64,000 nt of DNA from Sulfurospirillum diekertiae (GCF_011769985.2 NZ_CP039734.2:2418001-2482000), one strand, 5' to 3'. Positions 37,585 through 46,329 are shown, counted from the first letter of the stretch. Made by a program: numbers and translations. Notes: generated by a model from the sequence alone, not told the origin.

Positions 37585-37596
37585 TACTAATTAGTA
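37585..37596 (+). promoter_or_regulatory. Second MarR operator, before yceI
   Basis: TACTAATTAGTA is the core of the palindrome in the marR promoter. It lies 3-5 bases before the AAGGAAC ribosome site of yceI, in the 61-base gap after marR. Confidence 0.75.
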
Positions 37597-37610
37597 AAAA
37601 AGGAACTATT

Positions 37611-38177
37611 ATGAAAATTAAAACATTACTCGCATCTTCTTTGTTGGCAGGAACTGCCCTATTTGCCGGAAACTATAACGTTGATCCTATGCATTCCAGT
37701 GCAGATTTTAGTGTTAAACACGCCATGATTTCAACCGTCAAAGGAAATTTTTCAACATTTAACGGAAGTTTTGTATACGATGAAGCAACCAAAACGCTTA
37801 AATCTCTCAATGGAACGATTCAAGCCGCAACTATCGATACAGGCATTAAAGACAGAGACGATCATTTACGTTCTGCTGATCTTTTTGATGTTGCAAAGTA
37901 TCCAACCATTACGTTTGTACTTGACGAAGTTAAAGGTGACAAAGCGTATGGAAAATTGACTATGAAAGGGGTTACAAAACCCGTTGTGTTAGCTTTTGAA
38001 AACGGTGGCGCTGCAACGGATTTATACGGTAACAAACGTGTAGGACTGGGTCTTACTGGTAAAATCAACCGAAGCGATTTTGGTATCTCATGGAACAAAG
38101 CCCTTGAAACAGGCGGTGTGATCGTGGGTGAAGAGGTGAAAATTGATGTTGCCTTAGAGGGAATTTTACAAAAATAG
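37611..38177 (+). CDS. YceI-family periplasmic protein
   Basis: Secreted lipocalin-like beta-barrel (188 aa) with signal peptide MKIKTLLASSLLAGTALFAG. Diagnostic segments are YNVDPMHSSADFSVKHAMISTVKGNFSTFNGSF, the DHLRSADLFDVAKYPTITFV block and RSDFGISWN. Such proteins bind long isoprenoid or amide lipids; some are acid- or base-induced. Placed under a MarR operator. Confidence 0.92.
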   Translation: MKIKTLLASSLLAGTALFAGNYNVDPMHSSADFSVKHAMISTVKGNFSTFNGSFVYDEATKTLKSLNGTIQAATIDTGIKDRDDHLRSADLFDVAKYPTITFVLDEVKGDKAYGKLTMKGVTKPVVLAFENGGAATDLYGNKRVGLGLTGKINRSDFGISWNKALETGGVIVGEEVKIDVALEGILQK

Positions 38178-38197
38178 TTTTCCTTATTATTCAATGT

Positions 38198-38266
38198 GTG
38201 GGCTCTCTGCCGAAGAGAACCCAGTGTTAGCGTAGTTTTTAAAGCTCAACTTTAAAAACGTGTCAA
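38198..38266. repeat. Two-hairpin 69-base element, copy 2
   Basis: Hairpin 1: GGG c TCTCT / AGAGA a CCC (38200-38223). Hairpin 2: GTTTTTAAAG pairs with CTTTAAAAAC. Relative to copy 1 (27028-27096) a C-G pair in hairpin 2 is replaced by T-A, a compensatory change. It lies between yceI and the pirin gene and is followed directly by TTTACATGTAAA at 38272. Confidence 0.75.
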
Positions 38267-38295
38267 AATAGTTTACATGTAAAGAGGAGTCAACC

Positions 38296-39003
38296 ATGTC
38301 ATTGTCCATTCATAAAGCCAACCAAAGAGGCGTTGCAGAGCATGGTTGGCTTCACAGCCGTTTTAGTTTTTCCTTTGCCGAGTACTACAATCCTTCCCGT
38401 ATGGGATTTGGCGCGCTTCGCGTTATCAATGACGACATCATCGAAAAAGGCGAAGGATTTGGGATGCACCCGCATCGCGACATGGAGATCATCTCCATCG
38501 TGACACAAGGGGTTTTGATTCACAAAGACTCTTTTGGTAATCATGGTGAAATTCATGCCGGTGAAATTCAGTATATGAGCGCAGGCGAAGGGGTATATCA
38601 CTCCGAATTTGCCTCAAAAGATGAGACAACGGCTCTGTTTCAAATTTGGATACACCCCAATCAAAAAGGCGGAATTCCACTCTACAATCAACGCGATTTT
38701 AGAGATGTCACTAAAAAAAATCAATGGGTTACACTGGTTTCTCCTGATGGTAGAGAGAGTTCTATTGCGATCAAACAAGAGGCGTTTATCGCCACTACCG
38801 AGTTAGAAGAAGGTAAAACTATTTCCTTAGCACCTTCTACTCCAAATCGTGGTAAACTCGTACTTGTTGTCGAAGGAAGCATTGAAATCGATGGTGTCGT
38901 ACTTGAGAAAAGAGATGAAGTACAAATGACCGAAAGTAAAGCTTATGAGATAAAAGCGTTGAAACCCGCGTGGGTTTTAGTTTTTGATGTGCCGATGCAC
39001 TAA
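38296..39003 (+). CDS. Pirin-family protein
   Basis: Bicupin metalloprotein (235 aa). The metal site is visible in GMHPHRDMEIISIVTQGVLIHKDSFGNHGEIHAGEIQYMSAGEGVYHSEF (His, His, His, Glu). Bacterial pirins include quercetin dioxygenases and redox-linked regulators; substrate unknown. Its start follows AAGAGGAG, and the CDGSH gene is 18 bases downstream, so they are probably co-transcribed. Confidence 0.93.
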   Translation: MSLSIHKANQRGVAEHGWLHSRFSFSFAEYYNPSRMGFGALRVINDDIIEKGEGFGMHPHRDMEIISIVTQGVLIHKDSFGNHGEIHAGEIQYMSAGEGVYHSEFASKDETTALFQIWIHPNQKGGIPLYNQRDFRDVTKKNQWVTLVSPDGRESSIAIKQEAFIATTELEEGKTISLAPSTPNRGKLVLVVEGSIEIDGVVLEKRDEVQMTESKAYEIKALKPAWVLVFDVPMH

Positions 39004-39021
39004 ATTACGTAAGGAATAAAA

Positions 39022-39234
39022 ATGTCACCTGTTAAAATGTCACTCGAAGCCAACAAAGAGTATCACTTCTGCACCTGTGGTAAAAGTGCAACAAAAGTTT
39101 TATGTGATGGTAGCCATAAAGGCTCAGGTTTTACACCCAAAGCGTTCACGGTTACGGAAGCAAAAGAGTACTATCTTTGCGCCTGTAAAAAAAGTGCCAA
39201 TGCTCCTTTTTGTGATGGAAGTCACGCTAAATAA
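39022..39234 (+). CDS. Double CDGSH iron-sulfur protein
   Basis: 70-aa protein with two CDGSH units: CTCGKSATKVLCDGSH and CACKKSANAPFCDGSH. Each can hold a 2Fe-2S cluster with three Cys and one His ligand. Cytoplasmic; role in redox or cluster transfer is inferred from the family. Follows the pirin gene behind AAGGA. Confidence 0.93.
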   Translation: MSPVKMSLEANKEYHFCTCGKSATKVLCDGSHKGSGFTPKAFTVTEAKEYYLCACKKSANAPFCDGSHAK

Positions 39235-39248
39235 CCAAACGCTCTTGA

Positions 39249-39282
39249 AGTCGCAAAGAGATCTTTGCGACTCTTCTTTTTC
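39249..39282 (+). terminator. Rho-independent terminator after the CDGSH gene
   Basis: AGTCGCAAAGA (39249-39259) pairs with TCTTTGCGACT (39262-39272), followed by CTTCTTTTTC. Confidence 0.88.
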
Positions 39283-39345
39283 TGCTCCTTTGAAAATCCT
39301 TTTATTCGTGTATAATTGTTAAAAACAATACAAAGGTCTCGTTTC

Positions 39346-40260
39346 ATGCCAAAACATCCAACTCTTTTACACCAATTTCGCTCTTTTTGTCTCCAAAATC
39401 ATGCCGATGATATGGAAAAAGCCATTGAGTATTTTTCTGTATTTGGAGGGACAAGCTGGAAAGTGGATATGCACAAGCCTCTTTTAGAGCTTATGGAGAC
39501 TAAGATTTTCAAAAATTATCCCTACATTCACAGTGACATTGCCAAAATAACCTTCAGCAACAAGCTCAGTCATACGCTTTTAAGCGCTATGGCAACGGGA
39601 GATCGTCGGGTGCATTCAACCTTTAAGAGAGCACACATTAGCCGAGAAGAAGGCGAATCTGCACTCGATACCCTTTTAGACAGTGCGCTGATTCGTTTTG
39701 AGTATTCACTGGAGCGTCCTGTCAATATCGACGACGATAACTCCGATAAACTCAGTTTCATGACCCCTTTTATGCGCTTTTGGTTTGCCTTTGTCTCACC
39801 GTTTTATAAGACAATCAAAGAGGGTGATTACAGTGAAGTTGAAAAATCATTTGCTTCTCGCGAACAAGAATTTTATGAACTTATCTTTAAAAAACTCTCA
39901 TTTGAGCTTTTGCGAAAACTAATGCCTGATGACCCGATTGTGGAAGTGGGAAGCTATTGGGATAAAAACGCTGAAATTGATATTTTGGCTAAGACAGTCT
40001 CAGGAAAGCTCATCGCAGGAAGTACCAAATACAAAAATACCAAGGTGAAAAAAACCGAACTTACCAAACTTAAAGAGCAATGTGCCAAAGCAGACTTTGA
40101 GCCTGATCTGTTTGTGATTCTTTCCAAAAGTGGATTTACTTCTGAACTTAAAGCGCTTAAAGGTGACGATCTAAAACTCTTCACGATTAAAAGCATGAAA
40201 GCGTTGGTGGAAGATGTGAGTGAAAAAGAGTTAATTCCGTGTGAGGGGAAAAAATATTAA
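39346..40260 (+). CDS. DUF234-containing protein (archaeal-ATPase C-terminal type)
   Basis: 304 aa from the ATG at 39346. The C-terminal half (RFWFAFVSPFYKTIKEGDYSEVEKSFASREQEFYELIFKKLSFELL ... VEVGSYWDKNAEIDILAKTVSGKLIAGSTKYKNTKVKKTELTKLKEQC) matches DUF234, a nuclease-like domain usually fused to an ATPase. Here no P-loop is present and the N-terminal part is a winged-helix-like region. Function unknown; DNA binding or cleavage is possible. Ends in a strong terminator. Confidence 0.7.
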   Translation: MPKHPTLLHQFRSFCLQNHADDMEKAIEYFSVFGGTSWKVDMHKPLLELMETKIFKNYPYIHSDIAKITFSNKLSHTLLSAMATGDRRVHSTFKRAHISREEGESALDTLLDSALIRFEYSLERPVNIDDDNSDKLSFMTPFMRFWFAFVSPFYKTIKEGDYSEVEKSFASREQEFYELIFKKLSFELLRKLMPDDPIVEVGSYWDKNAEIDILAKTVSGKLIAGSTKYKNTKVKKTELTKLKEQCAKADFEPDLFVILSKSGFTSELKALKGDDLKLFTIKSMKALVEDVSEKELIPCEGKKY

Positions 40261-40262
40261 CA

Positions 40263-40298
40263 CGTATCAAAAAGGGATTTGACTCCCTTTTTGATACG
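40263..40298. terminator. Strong bidirectional terminator
   Basis: A 15-base perfect inverted repeat, CGTATCAAAAAGGGA (40263-40277) and TCCCTTTTTGATACG (40284-40298), with a 6-base loop, immediately after the stop at 40260. The A/T runs suit termination in both directions. Confidence 0.88.
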
Positions 40299-40313
40299 AT
40301 TGCCCTTGATAAA

Positions 40314-40394
40314 TTATCGCGCTAGAACAACACAGGTTGCGACAAAGGCGACGACCTCAGGGGTGTATTTGATATAGTTTATCCATACACGCAT
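40314..40394 (-). CDS. Candidate 26-aa small membrane peptide
   Basis: ATG at 40394 behind AAAGGATG encodes MRVWINYIKYTPEVVAFVATCVVLAR and stops at 40314, ahead of the strong terminator. The second half is hydrophobic enough for a membrane helix. It follows the AT-rich stretch 40395-40448 downstream of the HD gene. No family recognised; could be chance. Confidence 0.35.
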   Translation of the reverse strand: MRVWINYIKYTPEVVAFVATCVVLAR

Positions 40395-40448
40395 GACTCA
40401 TCCTTTTGTTGTGATATTTACAACCTAAGCATACTTCGTTCCAAAGCG

Positions 40449-41423
40449 TTACATGTAAAGTGGATATGCCTCAATTTTTTCATGCAGTTTATGGGCTAAA
40501 TAGTAATGCGCATAGCCAAGTTCGCTCAAAATCAACTTCGCTTCTTCAAGGTATTTTTGTTTTTTTGCTTTATCCCAGTGTTTGGGAGGCACACCCAAAT
40601 TGGTAATGCGATCGGCAAGTTTGACCAGTGCTACGCAGTTTTGACGCTTTTTCAGTCGCTCAAGACTGTCTCGCATCTGCGCCTCTTTAGAAGGCAGGGT
40701 TTTATCTTTGGTAAGCGCTTGTACCCCTTTGGCGATCACTTCACTATTGCCTGCTAAAAAACTCTCTTTGGTAATTTGAGTGGTTGTATCTTCATTGACA
40801 TCATGCAAAAGCGCGCACGCAATGGCAACATTGTTTTCATCGAAACTCAGTGGTTCCATATAAAGAGCGTTAATCACTTCACTAGCAACACTTAAAAGGT
40901 GCATCGAGTAAGGCAAGCCGTGTGGGGTTTTTTGCTCACCGTGCGCGAGAAGAGCAAACGCGAGATTTTCTTTAAAAAAATCCACACTAAAAAGCTCTTT
41001 AGGCAAAGACTCTTCACTGCGTTTGACCTGTGGTAATGAGGGTTTTTTATCTTTTTCGATTTTGGCATAGTGTGCCTCTTCCTCATCCTCGCTGAAGAAA
41101 AACAGATAACTGCCTTTTTCACAGACAAACTCCAACTCTTCAAAACGCTCATGCTCACCAACAGTGGCATAAAGGTTTACATGTAAAATCTTTGTGAACA
41201 TTTCACTCGGAGAATAAGGCATTTTTGCAGGGGGAAGTGGAATGCTGTCGAACTTAAAAAACTCAAAATAGCCCAAAGAACCACCTGCAACATGAAAATT
41301 AATGGTGAGGCTTTTAGGTTTCCCCTCTTTGAGATAAACAATTTCGATGAGCGCATGCAGCGTATAAAGACCGATGACTTCACACCCTTCAATGTCGTTT
41401 AAATAAGCCCATTTTTTATCCAT
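40449..41423 (-). CDS. HD-domain protein related to RelA/SpoT hydrolases
   Basis: 324 aa. The C-terminal half has the SpoT/MESH1-like HD layout: AHGEQKTPHGLPYSMHLLSVASEV, ACALLHDVNEDTTTQITKESF and VALVKLADRITNL, supplying His, His-Asp and Asp metal ligands. No synthetase or TGS domain. The N-terminal 140 residues are not recognised. Likely a phosphohydrolase acting on (p)ppGpp or another nucleotide; substrate unproven. The stop codon TAA is provided by a TTACATGTAA copy at 40449-40458. Confidence 0.8.
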   Translation of the reverse strand: MDKKWAYLNDIEGCEVIGLYTLHALIEIVYLKEGKPKSLTINFHVAGGSLGYFEFFKFDSIPLPPAKMPYSPSEMFTKILHVNLYATVGEHERFEELEFVCEKGSYLFFFSEDEEEAHYAKIEKDKKPSLPQVKRSEESLPKELFSVDFFKENLAFALLAHGEQKTPHGLPYSMHLLSVASEVINALYMEPLSFDENNVAIACALLHDVNEDTTTQITKESFLAGNSEVIAKGVQALTKDKTLPSKEAQMRDSLERLKKRQNCVALVKLADRITNLGVPPKHWDKAKKQKYLEEAKLILSELGYAHYYLAHKLHEKIEAYPLYM

Positions 41424-41451
41424 AAGTGACCTTTACATGTAAAGAGTGTAA

Positions 41452-41658
41452 CTACTTTTTACAGAGTTCATCAAACCATGCGTCATTTTCAGAGGAACGG
41501 TTCATTTTGGAGCGTAAAAGCGTTTCGCGTACTGAGACCAAATCGTCTAATTCTAAGAACTCTAACATTGAAAAGGAAGAAATTGGAGCATTTGGATCAG
41601 ATTCTATCAATTTTTCGATTTCTTCTATAAGTGCCATTTTGTCGGCATTCTCTGGCAT
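41452..41658 (-). CDS. Small acidic protein of unknown function
   Basis: 68 aa from the ATG at 41658 (MPENADKMALIEEIEKLIESDPNAPISSFSMLEFLELDDLVSVRETLLRSKMNRSSENDAWFDELCKK), behind GAAAGGT. The frame stays open to 41796 but that part overlaps the divergent gene. Mostly helical and acidic. No family recognised. It lies between the HD gene and the divergent DsbC-like gene. Confidence 0.65.
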   Translation of the reverse strand: MPENADKMALIEEIEKLIESDPNAPISSFSMLEFLELDDLVSVRETLLRSKMNRSSENDAWFDELCKK

Positions 41659-41752
41659 ACATTGACCTTTCGTTAACAAACTATGACTCTTTTTATTGTA
41701 TAATACCTTACATTTCATGCAGATTAGTTTCTGTAACTTATAAGGAAAATGA

Positions 41753-42472
41753 ATGAAAAAACACATTTTATGGTTAGTTGCGCTTCTTTCTAGCACACTT
41801 TTTGCCGCAACAGACGCACAGATTGTTGAACACTTTAAATCAACGATTCAAGTACCCAATATTACCATTGAAGTTGTCTCTCGCAAAAGCGTTGATGGCA
41901 TTGATGGCATGGATTTCGTGACTCTCAATCTTACCGATGGAACACGTTCACAAAAACTCAGCATCTTTACCAAAGATGATTTGATTTTCCCTGATGTTAT
42001 CAGCATCAAACAAGGCGGAAGCATCAAAGAGATGATGGAGATGGCAGAGCTTCAGAAAAAGCTTTCAGCAATCTACAAAAAAGAGGAAAAGAAAAATATA
42101 ATCTCTTTAGGTAATGATCCTAAAAAAGATACCTTGGTCGTTTTTACCGATCCTGAGTGCCCTTACTGCAGACAAGAGCTTGCTCAAATCGAACAAAGAC
42201 TTACAACTAATAACCTTAAGTTGATTTTCACACCGGTTCATGAGCGAAGCTCTCTTGAAAAAGCAGCTGTTATCTACACGGAAACTGCCAAAGTCAAAAC
42301 CGATGCAGAAAAAATCAAAATCTTGAAAAAATACTACGATGAAAACATCAAATTTGATCAAAAAGTTAGCGATGCTGAAGTCGCTCACATTGATGAACTT
42401 AAAAACAAATACTTTGGTGCTGGTATCAAAGGCGTTCCATTCATCGTTAAAGAGAAAGAGCTTTTAAAATAG
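41753..42472 (+). CDS. Secreted thioredoxin-fold protein (DsbC/DsbG-like)
   Basis: 239 aa, signal peptide MKKHILWLVALLSSTLFAA, N-terminal region of about 80 residues, then a thioredoxin fold with active site DPECPYCRQELAQIE near residue 136 and the cis-Pro loop GVPFIV near the end. Helical insert between. Suggests a periplasmic disulfide isomerase or oxidase. Confidence 0.88.
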   Translation: MKKHILWLVALLSSTLFAATDAQIVEHFKSTIQVPNITIEVVSRKSVDGIDGMDFVTLNLTDGTRSQKLSIFTKDDLIFPDVISIKQGGSIKEMMEMAELQKKLSAIYKKEEKKNIISLGNDPKKDTLVVFTDPECPYCRQELAQIEQRLTTNNLKLIFTPVHERSSLEKAAVIYTETAKVKTDAEKIKILKKYYDENIKFDQKVSDAEVAHIDELKNKYFGAGIKGVPFIVKEKELLK

Positions 42473-42484
42473 TCTTCGCCTTTC

Positions 42485-42508
42485 TATCCCGCTTCTAAAG
42501 GCGGGATA
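42485..42508 (+). terminator. Hairpin terminator after the DsbC-like gene
   Basis: TATCCCGC (42485-42492) pairs with GCGGGATA (42501-42508). No T run follows, so moderate confidence. Confidence 0.6.
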
Positions 42509-42530
42509 ACTCTAGTTCAAAGAGGTTTGT

Positions 42531-43670
42531 ATGACAGAGATTGCCCTTTTTGCGTGCATTGGTGTGTTACTGGCTTCTACTACAACTCTGTTTATACTTC
42601 TTCAAAATCAAAAAAAACAAACAACACCTCAGAATGTTGCCTCTTTCGATGATATTTTTCAATCCATTCCCCTTCCCTTTCTCTACAAAAAAGAGAATAG
42701 ACTTTATTACAATAAAGCGTTTGAAAAAGCGTTTGGATCTTTTTTGAAAGCAACCATAGATCGTATTAGTACACTTCCCAAAAGTGGTGAACACCCTCTT
42801 CTACTCACCTTTGACAACAATATACCTAAGCAAACAACCGTTCATATGTCAACCCTCTTTGATGCTCAAAATAGTATTATAGGCTTTGCATCACTGATAG
42901 TTGACATCTCTGCACTGCATAAAAGCAAAGAGCTTCTTTTAACGCAAAAAGAGAGATTGGAACTTGCGCTTGAAGGAAGTGATGAAGCTTTTTGGGATTG
43001 GGATATGAAAAGTGACGATGTCTTTTACTCTCCAAAATGGAAACAGCTCATGGGCTATCATGAGACTGAAACCCCTTCAACACTCTCCTCATGGCTAAAT
43101 TTAGTCCATTCTAAAGATATGGCTCTGGTCAACGAACGTCTTAAAGCGCACTTGGATGGTCATAGCGAATACTTCATGGTTGATCATCGCATTCGTCAAA
43201 GTGAGCCTCTTCGTTGGGTGAAAGTTCGTGGTCGCGTTATTCGTGGGAAAAATGATCGCAATATCCGTATGGTTGGTATTATTCGTGATATAAGCCAACA
43301 AAAAGCCAGTGCCGCTCAAGAAACTATAGAACATGAACGGTTTATCGCTTTTGTGGAGCATATTCCCGCTCCCGCTTTTATCAAAAATGCGCAAGGGAAG
43401 TATCTTTATATGAACCAAGCGTATCAAAAATTTATCGGCTTCAAAACATGGAAAAACAGAAATGCCGCCGATATTTTTGACTCTCATACGGCAGAAGAAA
43501 TTGCCGAAACAGACCGTCTTTCTCTTTATGAAGGAATCGTGACACACGATATTAGCTTACCGACTGCAGAGGGAGCTAAGAGTTATTTTCATCTTTATAA
43601 ATTTGGTATTGAAAGCGAAAATGAAAAATTACTCTGTGGCTTTGGTATTAACAAACCGTTCAAAGAGTAA
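42531..43670 (+). CDS. Membrane-anchored multi-PAS protein without an output domain
   Basis: 379 aa. N-terminal membrane helix (IALFACIGVLLASTTTLFILL), then PAS-like units near 45-120, 145-245 (DEAFWDWDMKSDDVFYSPKWKQLMGYHETE ... VKVRGRVIRGKNDRNIRMVGIIRDIS, a PAS plus PAC) and 265-375 (IAFVEHIPAPAFIKNAQGKYLYMNQAYQKFIGFK). No kinase, GGDEF, EAL or HTH domain follows. Probably a sensor input protein acting through a partner; the two-component pair that starts at 43778 is nearest. Confidence 0.8.
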   Translation: MTEIALFACIGVLLASTTTLFILLQNQKKQTTPQNVASFDDIFQSIPLPFLYKKENRLYYNKAFEKAFGSFLKATIDRISTLPKSGEHPLLLTFDNNIPKQTTVHMSTLFDAQNSIIGFASLIVDISALHKSKELLLTQKERLELALEGSDEAFWDWDMKSDDVFYSPKWKQLMGYHETETPSTLSSWLNLVHSKDMALVNERLKAHLDGHSEYFMVDHRIRQSEPLRWVKVRGRVIRGKNDRNIRMVGIIRDISQQKASAAQETIEHERFIAFVEHIPAPAFIKNAQGKYLYMNQAYQKFIGFKTWKNRNAADIFDSHTAEEIAETDRLSLYEGIVTHDISLPTAEGAKSYFHLYKFGIESENEKLLCGFGINKPFKE

Positions 43671-43777
43671 GTGTATTATTTGACAAGATTTTGGGCAGAG
43701 GTCTTCTCCAGCCAACCGTCTTGGCATAGCAAAGACTTTTGATACATGCCCCTATAAAATCACGATAGGACAAAACC

Positions 43778-44458
43778 ATGCAACCCAACCTTTTAATGAT
43801 TGAAGATGATGTCGAACTTGCAGAAATTTTATGCAATTTTTTAAAACGCTACAACATCATCGTCACCAACTATGAAGACCCCTATCTAGGCATTAGTGCC
43901 TTAAGCCTCACCAAATATGACCTGCTGATTTTAGACCTTTCTCTGCCAGGGATGGATGGATTAGAAATTTGTAAAGAGGTGCGTTCTAAAAGCGATATTC
44001 CTATCATCATCTCCTCTGCTCGTAGCGATTTGGAAGATAAAATCATAGGTTTAGAGCTGGGAGCAGATGATTATTTGCCCAAACCTTATGAGCCCAAAGA
44101 GCTTTATGCACGCATTATGAGTGTACTCAGACGCTATAAAAAAAGTCACTCTACCACCGAAGACGTCTCATCATCTGCCCTTTTACTGAAAGAAGAGAGT
44201 CATACTATTTTATTTAACAACACCCCGCTTACCCTCACCCCTGCAGAGTACGATGTCTTAGGTCACCTCATCAAAAAAAATAACTGTGTTGTTTCTCGAA
44301 CGGAACTCCTCAATAGCACACTTAGCCTGAACGAAGATAACGAAAGTAGAAGCCTTGATGTCCTTATTAGTCGCATCCGAACCAAATTAGGAGAAAGTTC
44401 TAAAGAACCTCATTTTATTCACTCGGTACGTGGCATCGGTTATAGGCTTCAAGCATGA
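43778..44458 (+). CDS. OmpR-family response regulator (ArsR-like)
   Basis: 226 aa. Receiver LLMIEDDVELAEILCNFL, phospho-Asp in LLILDLSLPGMDGLEIC, Lys in LPKPYEPKEL; C-terminal winged helix LTPAEYDVLGHLIKKNNCVVSRTELLNS ... SRSLDVLISRIRTKLGE ... IHSVRGIGYRLQ. Overlaps the kinase gene by 4 bases. Resembles the acid-responsive ArsR of Helicobacter in organisation only. Confidence 0.93.
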   Translation: MQPNLLMIEDDVELAEILCNFLKRYNIIVTNYEDPYLGISALSLTKYDLLILDLSLPGMDGLEICKEVRSKSDIPIIISSARSDLEDKIIGLELGADDYLPKPYEPKELYARIMSVLRRYKKSHSTTEDVSSSALLLKEESHTILFNNTPLTLTPAEYDVLGHLIKKNNCVVSRTELLNSTLSLNEDNESRSLDVLISRIRTKLGESSKEPHFIHSVRGIGYRLQA

Positions 44459-45687
44459 GATGGTATCATTCGATTATTACGCGTATTACGCTTATCTTTG
44501 CGCTCGCGCTTATCGGCATTGGCGCTATCTTTTTTTCACTTACCATGCATGAGCGAGAGACCAATCTAAGACGCATGCACGATTATTCGCATCTTGCTGT
44601 GCGTTCCGCCATTGATCCTTCCACCAAACAACTTGATTTTAGTAAACTTGATGAAATGGGCTTTATTCTCGTAGAAGATAAAAAACTTCGGGAGAAGCTT
44701 CTTTCCTTGCCTAAACCGCCTCGTCCTTTTCCTATAATCAGACAAATGGAAGAGAAGATGCGACTGGGACTCGATGTCATTCCCTATGGCATTCATATCT
44801 ATGCTATTTTACAAAAAAGGAACGATGAGCCTGTGATCTTAGAAGTGCCTTTTGAAAAAGAGGTTTTTCCTCAAATTCTTTTTCCGTTCCTCACCTTTGC
44901 CTTTGTGATTTTCCTTTACATTGGCATTATTCGAAGTATTCTTCCTCTTAAAACGCTCAGGGAGAAGATCAAACACTTCGCCAATGGTGATTATGACATT
45001 ACATGTAATAGTACGAAAAAAGATGAAATAGCTATGCTTGCCAACGAATTTGAAAGTGCCGTCATTAAAATAAAAGCGCTGCGTGATTCGCGGCAACTCT
45101 TTTTGCGTAACATTATGCACGAGCTGAAAACACCGATTACCAAGGGAAAACTTGCCGCTGAGATGATCGAAGATGCGACCTACACCAAGATATTGCAAAA
45201 TGTTTTCAAACGCCAAGAAGCTCTGTTAGAAGAGTTCTCGCGCATTGAAAAGTTAAGCTCAGATGAACTTAAACTGGAGATCAAACACTATCACATCGAA
45301 GATGTGGTAGACTTTGCGCTTGATATTTTAGATGATAAGCAAGAAAACATTACATGTAAACTCACCCCCGTGGAACTCAATGTTGATTTTGAGCTTTTTG
45401 GTGTAGCACTGAAAAATCTTTTAGACAACGGTGTTAACTACGCCACAGACCACCATGTCTTCTTGTGCAATGATGCTAAAAGTATCACCATTTCCAACAA
45501 AGGTCCTGACTTGGAGTTCTCACTAGAGCGTTACGCAGAGCCTTATTTTTTAGAAGGCAAAAAACAAAAAAGCTCCCGTGGACTTGGTTTTGGTCTGTTT
45601 ATTACCTGGCACGTCATTCGGTTACATGGCATGAAACTTGCCTATAAACATGAAGGCGATACCAACTATTTTTATATTTACATGTAA
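44455..45687 (+). CDS. Sensor histidine kinase (ArsS-like)
   Basis: 410 aa. Membrane helices near 8-26 and 140-160 enclose a periplasmic sensor; HAMP-like segment; H-box LRNIMHELKTPITKGKLAAEMIED near 217; N-box LKNLLDNGVNYA; and a short G-box region SSRGLGFGLFITWHVIRLHGM. The LFLRNIMHELKTPITKGK block is characteristic of ArsS-type kinases of Campylobacterota. The stop codon lies within a TTTACATGTAA palindrome (45677-45687). Confidence 0.92.
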   Translation: MRWYHSIITRITLIFALALIGIGAIFFSLTMHERETNLRRMHDYSHLAVRSAIDPSTKQLDFSKLDEMGFILVEDKKLREKLLSLPKPPRPFPIIRQMEEKMRLGLDVIPYGIHIYAILQKRNDEPVILEVPFEKEVFPQILFPFLTFAFVIFLYIGIIRSILPLKTLREKIKHFANGDYDITCNSTKKDEIAMLANEFESAVIKIKALRDSRQLFLRNIMHELKTPITKGKLAAEMIEDATYTKILQNVFKRQEALLEEFSRIEKLSSDELKLEIKHYHIEDVVDFALDILDDKQENITCKLTPVELNVDFELFGVALKNLLDNGVNYATDHHVFLCNDAKSITISNKGPDLEFSLERYAEPYFLEGKKQKSSRGLGFGLFITWHVIRLHGMKLAYKHEGDTNYFYIYM

Positions 45688-45708
45688 CGTTAAGAAGGAG
45701 AGAAATTT

Positions 45709-46329
45709 ATGGCATATTCAGTGGGTATTTTTATCTTTGACAATGTTGAAGTCCTTGATTTTGCAGGTCCTTATGAAGTTTTTACCACCGCATCACGTGT
45801 CTTTAACAAAACGGCTTCTTCTCCAGAGAACCTTGCCTTTGAAGTCTTTACGGTTGGTAAAACCAAACAATCCATTTATGCAAGAGCTGGGCTCAAACTG
45901 CATCCTGATTATTCCATTACTTCACATCCAACACCCGATCTTTTACTGATTCCCGGTGGCGTGGTCACTAAAGAGCTTGAAGACAACGATATCGTTTCAT
46001 GGATCAGAAGTACCTCGTCCCATACCACGATCACCGCTTCTATCTGTACGGGTGCATTTTTACTCGCAAAAGCTGGACTCCTAGAAGGCAAATCCTCAAT
46101 AACCCATTGGGAAGACATTGACGATCTTCGTGCCATGTTTCCCACTTTACATGTAAAAGAAAACAGGCGCTGGGTCGATGAAGGAAACATTGTCACATCC
46201 GCAGGCATTTCAGCAGGCATTGATATGAGCTTGCATCTTGTGGAACGCCTGATGGGAAGAGAACTTGCTCTTCAGACCGCCAAACAAATGGAATTTGACT
46301 GGACGCAAAATGTGCCACTGCTCTCATAA
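45709..46329 (+). CDS. DJ-1/PfpI-family protein
   Basis: 206 aa. Nucleophile elbow ITASICTGAFLLAKAGLLEGKSSITHW with the conserved Cys near residue 108, and YEVFTTASRV near 25. Similar to isonitrile hydratase-type members. Cytoplasmic. It starts behind AAGGAG, 21 bases after the kinase gene. Substrate unknown. Confidence 0.9.
   Translation: MAYSVGIFIFDNVEVLDFAGPYEVFTTASRVFNKTASSPENLAFEVFTVGKTKQSIYARAGLKLHPDYSITSHPTPDLLLIPGGVVTKELEDNDIVSWIRSTSSHTTITASICTGAFLLAKAGLLEGKSSITHWEDIDDLRAMFPTLHVKENRRWVDEGNIVTSAGISAGIDMSLHLVERLMGRELALQTAKQMEFDWTQNVPLLS

Noticed and set aside
43681..43741. A third copy of the 69-base two-hairpin element
   Set aside because: It has a GGGC...GCC stem and a GTCTT/AAGAC stem of similar layout, but the sequence between and around them does not align with copies 1 and 2.
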